DNA of 9,285 nucleotides from an uncultured Clostridia bacterium (GTDB taxonomy: Bacteria; Bacillota; Clostridia; Oscillospirales; Oscillospiraceae): positions 1-9,285 of the forward strand of contig CALYTU010000058.1 in the NCBI GenBank assembly GCA_945487445.1, written 5' to 3'. Position numbers and translations under genes: made by a program. The notes beneath the pieces were generated by a model that saw nothing but the letters and a program-made list of their open reading frames with translations, was not told the DNA's origin and did no database searches. Positions 1-4,893 of the stretch are shown one piece after another. Position 1 is the first letter of the stretch; the number at the start of each line of letters is the position of its first letter.

Positions 1-52
1 AACGGATTTCTCACTTCGTTCGAAATGACAGATGGGGCTACTGAATAGATAC
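1..52 (+). mobile_element. Partial copy (right end) of the 123-bp miniature inverted-repeat element
   Basis: These 52 bases are identical to the last 52 bases of the complete copy at 303-425, ending in GAATAGATAC. The rest of the copy lies outside the window. I orient the element so that the end beginning GTATCTGTTC is the left end (B) and the end finishing in GAATAGATAC is the right end (A). By analogy with the two complete copies, ggttggac at 53-60 should be one half of an 8-bp target duplication whose partner lies off the window. Confidence 0.9.
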
Positions 53-207
53 GGTTGGACGAGCATTGTTCGTCCGCCGATACGCACCAGCGGATCAAAC
101 CGTGCAGACAAGCAGTGCCTGTCCCTAACCGCTTGAAAAAAGGTCCCACCGTTCCGATCGCTGGGGGCAGCGGCCACTACGAAACAGGTGCTGCTGAAAT
201 GATACGG
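53..207. other. Gene-free stretch of unknown content
   Basis: About 155 bases lie between the partial repeat and the nrd terminator, and I see no convincing gene here. There is a small hairpin at 56-74 (GGACGAGC pairing with GTTCGTCC). One minus-strand frame is open from about 208 to the window edge, but it has no ribosome binding site or clear start, and it runs into the mobile repeat. It could be the decayed end of a neighbouring gene or untranslated DNA. Confidence 0.4.
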
Positions 208-262
208 TAAAAAAACGGGGCCGAGAAGACCGAGAGCAAAATGCTCCCGGTCTTCTCGGCCT
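208..262 (-). terminator. Rho-independent terminator of the nrdGD unit
   Basis: A 20-base left arm (219-238) pairs with a 20-base right arm (242-261) across a 3-base loop. The single mismatch becomes a U-G wobble only in the minus-strand RNA. That RNA then runs into seven U residues (the A-run at 209-215), so this terminates minus-strand transcription. Before the repeat at 303-425 was inserted, the nrdD stop codon lay about 40 bases upstream of the hairpin; it is now about 170 bases away. Confidence 0.9.
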
Positions 263-294
263 CTTATACTATTTTAATCTGTGTTTGTGTTTTT

Positions 295-302
295 CCGTGT
301 TA
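295..302. repeat. 8-bp target-site duplication ccgtgtta (partner at 426-433)
   Basis: The bases ccgtgtta immediately left of the 303-425 element recur immediately right of it at 426-433. The match stops on both sides, so the duplication is exactly 8 bp. The right-hand partner contains the nrdD stop codon (tta at 431-433, TAA on the minus strand). Confidence 0.93.
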
Positions 303-425
303 GTATCTGTTCAGTATCCTGTCATTTCGAGGCGATTCATCGCCGAGAAATCCGTATTATCTACGCAAAAAGGAACGGATTTCTCACTTCGTTCGAAATG
401 ACAGATGGGGCTACTGAATAGATAC
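303..425 (+). mobile_element. Complete 123-bp miniature inverted-repeat element, copy next to the nrdD stop
   Basis: The ends are imperfect inverted repeats. Both start GTATCT, then G or A, then TTCAGTA; both then share TGTCATTTCGA and GAGAAATCCGT further in. End B carries a GGCGAT/ATCGCC hairpin inside, and end A has about 5 extra bases (GCCCCATC where B has TCC). There is no coding capacity, so any movement must rely on a transposase supplied elsewhere. The 8-bp target duplications on both sides establish it as an inserted element. The whole sequence is the exact reverse complement of 2901-3023. Confidence 0.92.
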
Positions 426-430
426 CCGTG

Positions 431-2872
431 TTACTTTGATTCCTCACAGAACTGCCGGATATTGGAGGGGTTCTCGACGCGCCGGAGCTCGACACCGTTC
501 TCCAGGAGCAGCAACGTCGGGGCCTGCCGGACGCCGTACTGTCTGGCAAGGGCGGGTTCCTTGTCGACGACCACGGTTTCATACGAAATTCCGGCGTCCG
601 CCAGGAATTTCTTGGCCATGACGCATTTGGGACAGGTAGAGGTGGTGAAGAGGAGCAAACCGCCGGCAGGTGTCTGGCCGTCGCAGTTGGCAGCGGGATC
701 GCCATGGGCCTCGCTCTGTGCGGCGGAAACCAGTATGACGGCGGAGGGGGCCGCGGCGGGAGCGGCGGCGCTGCTCAGCGTCTCATGGAAGCGGTGAGCC
801 ACAGAGGCGTCCACATCGTAAACCTTCCGGTCCTTGAACTCCTGCGCCTTGCCGTCGTTCCAGTTCTGCACGGGCCGGTAGTAACCGGTAATGCGGCTGT
901 AGACCTCGGTCTTCTTGCCGCAATGGGGGCAGGTGTACTGCTCGCCGGTGAGATATCCGTGATCCGGACAGACGGAATAGGTCGGAGACAGCGTATAATA
1001 GGGCAGACTGTAATTCTCGGCGATTTTGCGGACCAGGTTGGCCGCAGCCTTCCAGTCGGGCAGCTTCTCGCCCAGGAAGGCATGGAAGACGGTACCGGAG
1101 GTGTAGAGCGTCTGGAGCTCGTCCTGAATGTCCAGCGCGGAGAACACGTCCTCGGTATAGCCGACAGGCAGGTGGGAGGAGTTGGTGTAATAGGGCGTGC
1201 CATTCATGTTGGCAGTAATGATATTGGGGAAGTCCGCCTTGTCGTGCTTGGCAAACCGATAGGTGGTAGACTCGGCAGGAGTGGCCTCCAGATTGTAAAG
1301 ATCGCCGTACTGCTCCTGATAGTCGGACAGGCGCTCGCGCATGTGATTGAGAACCTGCTTGGAGAATTCCTGGGTCTCTGGATGGGTCATGTCCTTGCGC
1401 AGCCACTTGGCGTTCAGGCCCATCTCATTCATGCCGATCAAGCCAATGGTGGAGAAGTGGTTGGCAAAGGTGCCGAGATAGCGCTTGGTGTAGGGATACA
1501 GGCCTCCCTCGAGCAGCTTGGTGATGACGTCGCGCTTGATTTTGAGACTGCGAGCCGCGATGTCCATGAGCCGGTCAAGGTGCTTGTAGAAGTCGGCCTC
1601 GTCCGCCGCCTGATAGGCGATGCGGGGCAGGTTGATGGTCACGACGCCCACGGAGCCGGTGGACTCGCCGGAGCCGAAGAAGCCGCCGGACTTCTTGCGC
1701 AGCTCCCTCAAATCCAGACGCAGGCGGCAGCACATGGAGCGAATGTCGGAGGGCTCCATGTCAGAGTTGACATAGTTAGAGAAATAGGGGGTTCCGTACT
1801 TTGAGGTCATTTCGAACAGGAGCTTGTTGTTCTCCGTGTCTGCCCAATCAAAGTCCCGGGTGATGGAATAGGTGGGGATGGGATACTGGAAGCCGCGGCC
1901 ATTTGCGTCGCCTTCGATCATGACCTCGATGAAGGCCTTGTTGACCATATCCATTTCCTTTTTGCAGTCCTTGTACTTGAAGGGCATCTCCTTGCCGCCC
2001 ACAATGGCGGGGAGCTCGGCCAGATCGTTTGGAACCGTCCAGTCCAGAGTTACATTGCTGAACGGCGCCTGGGTACCCCAGCGGGAGGGGGTGTTGACAC
2101 CGTAGATAAAGGACTCCACGCACTTTTTCACCTGGTCATAGGGCAGATTGTCATACTTGACAAAGGGGGCCAGATAGGTGTCGAAGGAGGAAAAGGCCTG
2201 GGCGCCGGCCCACTCGTTCTGCATGATGCCCAGGAAGTTGACCATCTGGTTGCAGAGGGTCGCAAGATGTTTGGCTGGCGCGGAGGTGATCTTTCCGGGA
2301 ACCCCGCCGAGCCCCTCCTGAATGAGCTGCTTCAGGCTCCAGCCCGCGCAGTAGCCGGTCAGCATGGACATGTCGTGGATGTGGAAATCACAGTTCCGAT
2401 GGGCATTGGCAATCTCGTCGTCGTAGATCTCACTGAGCCAGTAGTTGGCGGTGATGGCGCCGGAGTTGGAGAGGATCAGTCCGCCCACGGAGTATGTAAC
2501 GGTGGAGTTCTCCTTCACGCGCCAGTCCATGACCTTGAGGTACTGGTCCACCACCGATTTATAGTCCAGCATGGTCTCGGAGACGTTCCGGAGTTTTTCC
2601 CGCTGACGGCGGTAAAGGATATAGGCCTTGGCTACGTCTTCATAGCCGGCACGGCCCAGCACAGCCTCCACGGAGTCCTGAATATCCTCCACCGCAATCT
2701 TGTTGTCCTTGATCTTGCTCTGGAAATCCGCAGTGACCTTCAGCGCAAGAAAGTCAATGGTATCGTCGTTATACTGCTTCTGCTTGGCGTTGAACGCCTT
2801 TTTGATGGCAGTCGAGATCTTGCTGATGTCAAAATCCACGACCTTGTCGTTCCGTTTTACGACCTGGTACAT
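431..2872 (-). CDS. nrdD: Anaerobic (class III) ribonucleoside-triphosphate reductase with a C-terminal thioredoxin-like domain
   Basis: This oxygen-sensitive enzyme reduces ribonucleoside triphosphates to dNTPs in the cytoplasm using a glycyl radical. The protein has 813 residues. An ATP-cone regulatory domain occupies about 1-95, followed by the reductase barrel with Cys175 (in GYCAGW) and the Cys381-Cys382 pair near the expected thiyl-radical site. A zinc site follows (Cys635, His638, Cys648, Cys651), then the radical loop RITGYYRPV with Gly663. After an Ala/Pro-rich linker (about 690-736), residues 737-813 form a small redoxin domain with CPKC at 747-750 and a likely cis-proline at 785. 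That fusion makes it longer than a typical NrdD of about 700 residues. The start is set by TAAGGAG at 2881-2887, 8 bases upstream of the ATG. It lies downstream of nrdG on the same strand and is bracketed by two inverted mobile repeats. The stop codon lies within a target duplication. Reductase identity is very secure; the redoxin role is inferred. Confidence 0.96.
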   Translation of the reverse strand: MYQVVKRNDKVVDFDISKISTAIKKAFNAKQKQYNDDTIDFLALKVTADFQSKIKDNKIAVEDIQDSVEAVLGRAGYEDVAKAYILYRRQREKLRNVSETMLDYKSVVDQYLKVMDWRVKENSTVTYSVGGLILSNSGAITANYWLSEIYDDEIANAHRNCDFHIHDMSMLTGYCAGWSLKQLIQEGLGGVPGKITSAPAKHLATLCNQMVNFLGIMQNEWAGAQAFSSFDTYLAPFVKYDNLPYDQVKKCVESFIYGVNTPSRWGTQAPFSNVTLDWTVPNDLAELPAIVGGKEMPFKYKDCKKEMDMVNKAFIEVMIEGDANGRGFQYPIPTYSITRDFDWADTENNKLLFEMTSKYGTPYFSNYVNSDMEPSDIRSMCCRLRLDLRELRKKSGGFFGSGESTGSVGVVTINLPRIAYQAADEADFYKHLDRLMDIAARSLKIKRDVITKLLEGGLYPYTKRYLGTFANHFSTIGLIGMNEMGLNAKWLRKDMTHPETQEFSKQVLNHMRERLSDYQEQYGDLYNLEATPAESTTYRFAKHDKADFPNIITANMNGTPYYTNSSHLPVGYTEDVFSALDIQDELQTLYTSGTVFHAFLGEKLPDWKAAANLVRKIAENYSLPYYTLSPTYSVCPDHGYLTGEQYTCPHCGKKTEVYSRITGYYRPVQNWNDGKAQEFKDRKVYDVDASVAHRFHETLSSAAAPAAAPSAVILVSAAQSEAHGDPAANCDGQTPAGGLLLFTTSTCPKCVMAKKFLADAGISYETVVVDKEPALARQYGVRQAPTLLLLENGVELRRVENPSNIRQFCEESK

Positions 2873-2892
2873 ATTTTTCTCTCCTTATTGTA

Positions 2893-2900
2893 GATTGGCA
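2893..2900. repeat. 8-bp target-site duplication gattggca (partner at 3024-3031)
   Basis: The bases gattggca directly left of the 2901-3023 element recur directly right of it at 3024-3031. The duplication lies just upstream of the nrdD ribosome binding site, so the insertion is in the nrdD 5' leader. Confidence 0.93.
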
Positions 2901-3023
2901 GTATCTATTCAGTAGCCCCATCTGTCATTTCGAACGAAGTGAGAAATCCGTTCCTTTTTGCGTAGATAATACGGATTTCTCGGCGATGAATCGCCTCGAA
3001 ATGACAGGATACTGAACAGATAC
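2901..3023 (-). mobile_element. Complete 123-bp miniature inverted-repeat element, copy upstream of nrdD
   Basis: This is base-for-base the reverse complement of 303-425, with its own 8-bp target duplication. End A (starting GTATCTATTC at 2901) faces nrdD, 28 bases from its start codon. It splits the nrdG-nrdD intergenic region, which would have been about 110 bp before insertion and is now 241 bp. Perfect identity of the two copies suggests recent movement or gene conversion. Confidence 0.92.
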
Positions 3024-3024
3024 G

Positions 3025-3038
3025 ATTGGCAAGCCAAT
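3025..3038. repeat. Palindrome ATTGGCAAGCCAAT at the repeat insertion site
   Basis: A perfect 6-bp inverted repeat around AA lies between nrdG and nrdD. Its left half is part of the target duplication, so the element inserted at the edge of this palindrome. It could be an operator for nrdD or simply a preferred structural target. I do not recognise it as a known regulator site. Confidence 0.4.
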
Positions 3039-3045
3039 TTTATCA
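3037..3045 (-). promoter_or_regulatory. Possible extended -10 of a native nrdD promoter
   Basis: The minus strand reads TGATAAAAT, one mismatch from the extended -10 TGnTATAAT, but I see no good -35. If real, nrdD once had its own promoter between nrdG and nrdD, and the mobile element now lies between that promoter and the gene. This is a weak call. Confidence 0.22.
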
Positions 3046-3075
3046 CATTTTATGGGCTATAATTGGGACAATACA

Positions 3076-3103
3076 GGCCGGAAAGGCATTTCCCGCCTTT
3101 TTT
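3076..3103 (+). terminator. Hairpin plus T-run pointing along the plus strand, just past nrdG
   Basis: GGCCGGAAA (3076-3084) pairs with TTTCCCGCC (3089-3097) with one mismatch across the loop GGCA, followed by six T residues at 3098-3103. The geometry fits termination on the plus strand, antisense to nrdGD. No plus-strand gene lies upstream of it. On the minus strand it is a hairpin without a U-run and might act as a weak attenuator or a 3' stabiliser for the nrdG mRNA. Confidence 0.4.
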
Positions 3104-3113
3104 CATTTGCTGT

Positions 3114-3803
3114 TCATTCAATCCCCCGCAGCCGGGCGTTCGGCACCCAGGGCTTGACCGCTTTAAGACAGGCTTTCGCTTTTTCATTTGAAGCGGCGTG
3201 CATGCCTCCGGCCAGGATATCGCCGGAGTCCACGAATCCCTGGATGAAATACCGTTCGGTCCCTGCAATCCATTTGCCGATTGCCGCAAAGTCCGCGGGC
3301 TCGTGCAATTCGTCCACCAGCGTCGTGCGGAACTCAAAGGGGATTTTCCCTTCCCGCAGCAGTCGGATGCTTTCCCCTACCATCGGAAGGATGCCCGCCA
3401 CGCCTGCGGTCAGCTCGTATTTCTCGCGGCTGTTTTTCACGTCCATGGCAACATAGTCGGCCAAACCCGCCTCCAGAACGGCGCGAAGCCGGTCCGGAAA
3501 GGCGCCGTTCGTATCCAGCTTCACAGCGTAACCCAGCGCACGAATCCGCTCCAGAAACGCCGGCATATCGGCGTGCAGCAACGGCTCGCCGCCCGTGATC
3601 GCTACACCGTCCAGCAGGCCGCGGCGCTTTTGCAGAAAGGCAAAAAAATCATCCTGGCAAAGCTCCGGGACCTCCGGGGAAACCACCAGGCTGCTGTTGT
3701 GACAGAAGGGACACCGGAAGTTGCAGCCTGCGGTGAAGACCGTACAGGCCACGCGCCCGGGAAAGTCCAAGAGGGTCATCTTCTGTAATCCGCCTAGCCG
3801 CAT
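3114..3803 (-). CDS. nrdG: Anaerobic ribonucleoside-triphosphate reductase activating protein (radical SAM)
   Basis: NrdG uses S-adenosylmethionine and a [4Fe-4S] cluster to abstract hydrogen from the NrdD glycine, creating the glycyl radical. The 229-residue protein has the radical-SAM motif CNFRCPFC (Cys27, Cys31, Cys34) and GGEP at 71-74. The N-terminus RLGGLQKMTLLDFPG is typical of the pyruvate-formate-lyase-activase-like NrdG subgroup. I chose the ATG at 3803 because AAGGAGG lies 5 bases upstream and family members start here. An ATG at 3824 with GGGGAG upstream would add 7 residues and cannot be fully excluded. The gene is first in the nrdGD unit, behind a promoter with NrdR-type boxes. 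Family identity is secure. Confidence 0.93.
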   Translation of the reverse strand: MRLGGLQKMTLLDFPGRVACTVFTAGCNFRCPFCHNSSLVVSPEVPELCQDDFFAFLQKRRGLLDGVAITGGEPLLHADMPAFLERIRALGYAVKLDTNGAFPDRLRAVLEAGLADYVAMDVKNSREKYELTAGVAGILPMVGESIRLLREGKIPFEFRTTLVDELHEPADFAAIGKWIAGTERYFIQGFVDSGDILAGGMHAASNEKAKACLKAVKPWVPNARLRGIE

Positions 3804-3870
3804 AGCCTCCTCCTTCGGAAGCATGAATCTCCCCCGCGATGCGAAGCATGCGTTCAACATATTTTCGCTG

Positions 3871-3912
3871 CATGTGGAAACCCATGTGGAAATCATGTGG
3901 ACAACATGTGGA
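3871..3912 (-). promoter_or_regulatory. Four helically phased TCCACATG repeats in the nrdG leader (DnaA-box-like)
   Basis: The octamer CATGTGGA (TCCACATG on the minus strand) starts at 3871, 3883, 3894 and 3905, a period of 12, 11 and 11 bp, about one helical turn. The third repeat lies in TTGTCCACA (3896-3904), the DnaA-box form preferred in high-GC actinobacteria. Its neighbours GTTTCCACA and ATTTCCACA are imperfect boxes. DnaA is known to control nrd genes in E. coli and B. subtilis, so DnaA binding is a reasonable inference, but another regulator is possible. Confidence 0.5.
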
Positions 3913-3915
3913 GCT
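3900..3915 (-). promoter_or_regulatory. Second, weaker NrdR-like box
   Basis: The segment ACAACAT (3901-3907) repeats the same heptamer of the stronger box at 3932-3938, exactly 31 bp away. Paired NrdR boxes are usually about three helical turns apart. The other half-site is poor, and the box overlaps the fourth TCCACATG repeat. Confidence 0.4.
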
Positions 3916-3930
3916 GTTGACATAACAAAC

Positions 3931-3946
3931 CACAACATCTAGTGTC
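3931..3946 (-). promoter_or_regulatory. NrdR box upstream of nrdG
   Basis: The minus strand reads ACACTAGATGTTGTG, close to the palindromic NrdR consensus (ACACTATATATAGTGT-like). It lies around the predicted transcription start of the promoter at 3955-3982, where bound NrdR would repress. NrdR is the nucleotide-sensing repressor of ribonucleotide reductase genes in most bacteria, which fits the downstream nrdGD pair. Confidence 0.7.
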
Positions 3947-3954
3947 TGCTTAAT

Positions 3955-3982
3955 AGAATACCACAAGAAACAGATTTGTCAA
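3955..3982 (-). promoter_or_regulatory. Sigma-A promoter for nrdGD
   Basis: On the minus strand a perfect -35 TTGACA (3977-3982) is followed after 16 bases by TATTCT (3955-3960). TTCTAT with 18-base spacing is an alternative -10. Start of transcription would fall near 3947, giving a leader of about 140 bases before the nrdG start. Confidence 0.6.
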
Positions 3983-4034
3983 GCCCTAATTTCTCTTTTC
4001 AGAAAACCGTATTTCCTCCGCATATGATCCCAGT

Positions 4035-4075
4035 AAAAAAACACCTCCGGGGCGTGCTCTCGTGTCCCGGAGGTG
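4035..4075 (-). terminator. Rho-independent terminator after yjjG
   Basis: CACCTCCGGG (4042-4051) pairs perfectly with CCCGGAGGTG (4066-4075). The minus-strand RNA then runs into seven U residues (A-run at 4035-4041). It lies 25 bases past the stop codon and separates the spoVT/yjjG side from the nrd promoter. Confidence 0.93.
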
Positions 4076-4100
4076 CGTGCGTCCCGATGAAGCTCACGAT

Positions 4101-4784
4101 TCAAAGGAGCTGACGAATCTGCCTGAGATCGGTAATCTCATAGGTAGGACGACGGTCCGGCGGAGCGACCTGGCCGCGCAGGTTCACCCAGAGGGTATCA
4201 ATCCCGGCACGGATGCCGCCCAGGATGTCCGAGCTCAGGCTGTCGCCGATCATCAGGGTTTTCTCCGGCGTGAAGCCGGAAATATGGGAAAAGCAATAGC
4301 GGAAATAGGCTGGCTCCGGTTTGTGGGCGCCTATGTGTTCGGAGATGAACAGGGCCTCAAAAAGCGGGCCGATCCCGGCACTTTCGAGTCTGGAGTATTG
4401 GGTGCTTGCCATCCCATTGGAGGCCAGAAAAAGGCGGTAGCCCCGCCCTTTGAGGTAGGCAAGCATCTCCTCCGCTCCGGGCAGGAACCAATGGCCCACG
4501 CCCAACCAGCGGCGATAATCCGCCTCGAAGGCCACAGGGTCAACGTCGAGGCCCAGCTCCCGGAAGAGCTGGCGATGCCGATCCACCAGAATCTCATCGC
4601 GCGCCGCCTCTCCCCGCTCCATCTTCTCCCACCAGAGGATGTTAATGGCGTGGTAGCGGTCCAGCAAGTCCTGGGTTTTCTCGATGCCATGATCGGCAAG
4701 CGCCCGCCCATAGGCCATCGCCTCCGCCGCCGAAAAGTCCAGAATGGTGTTGTCCAGGTCGAGCAGGAGAATCTCGTAGCGCAT
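4101..4784 (-). CDS. yjjG: HAD-superfamily pyrimidine 5'-nucleotidase, YjjG/YfnB type
   Basis: YjjG-type enzymes dephosphorylate pyrimidine nucleoside monophosphates, including mutagenic non-canonical ones, in the cytoplasm. The 227-residue product matches the family length (E. coli about 225). Motif I is DLDNT with Asp9 and Asp11, motif II has Ser122 in LASNG, motif III is Lys155 in AHKPEP, and motif IV is GDSLSSD with Asp181 and Asp186. An all-helical cap lies between about 16 and 100. The ATG at 4784 is preceded by AAGGGGG seven bases upstream; a longer form from 4832 would add residues unlike the family. The gene is 109 bp downstream of spoVT, and its ribosome binding site is one arm of a 15-bp inverted repeat. 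HAD identity is firm; substrate is inferred from family resemblance. Confidence 0.88.
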   Translation of the reverse strand: MRYEILLLDLDNTILDFSAAEAMAYGRALADHGIEKTQDLLDRYHAINILWWEKMERGEAARDEILVDRHRQLFRELGLDVDPVAFEADYRRWLGVGHWFLPGAEEMLAYLKGRGYRLFLASNGMASTQYSRLESAGIGPLFEALFISEHIGAHKPEPAYFRYCFSHISGFTPEKTLMIGDSLSSDILGGIRAGIDTLWVNLRGQVAPPDRRPTYEITDLRQIRQLL

Positions 4785-4791
4785 AGCCCAG

Positions 4792-4884
4792 CCCCCTTGC
4801 AATTTCATTTCTGCCCTGCCGCACCGGCGCACAGCGCGCGCTCGTCTGCAATGGTATCATGTTTTAATCGAAATTGCAAGGGGG
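4792..4884. repeat. Perfect 15-bp inverted repeat spanning the spoVT-yjjG gap
   Basis: CCCCCTTGCAATTTC at 4792-4806 and GAAATTGCAAGGGGG at 4870-4884 are exact inverses, separated by 63 bases. In the minus-strand RNA the 3' arm contains the AAGGGGG ribosome binding site of yjjG. The opposite arm contains the -35 of the candidate yjjG promoter. I see no flanking target duplication, so I favour a regulatory structure over a mobile element. Confidence 0.8.
4851..4879 (-). promoter_or_regulatory. Candidate promoter for yjjG
   Basis: The minus strand has TTGCAA (4874-4879), a 17-base spacer and TACCAT (4851-4856). The triplet TGA just before TACCAT gives an extended -10. Each hexamer matches the sigma-A consensus at 4 of 6 positions. 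Transcripts from here would start inside the inverted repeat and lack its upstream arm. Confidence 0.4.
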
Positions 4885-4893
4885 ATCGCTCCT

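Noticed and set aside
1..208. Partial minus-strand protein gene running off the left edge
   Set aside because: The frame is open but has no ribosome binding site or plausible start after the nrd terminator. Its last part is translated mobile repeat, so I do not call it a gene.
704..1804. Long plus-strand open frame of about 366 codons
   Set aside because: It lies wholly antisense to nrdD, has low-complexity Gly/Ala/Val/Leu-rich content and shows no family motif. It is a by-product of the nrdD codon usage.
303..3023. nrdD as cargo of a composite transposon bounded by the two inverted elements
   Set aside because: Each element has its own different 8-bp target duplication on both sides. A composite insertion would give one duplication outside the pair and none inside. 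nrdD also sits in its expected place after nrdG.
3871..3912. CRISPR or tandem-repeat array
   Set aside because: The repeats are 8 bases with 3-4 base gaps. That fits a protein-binding array, not repeat-spacer structure.
3804..3938. Longer nrdG starting at 3938
   Set aside because: The extension would translate the phased repeats and the NrdR box. The ATG at 3803 has AAGGAGG and matches the family N-terminus.
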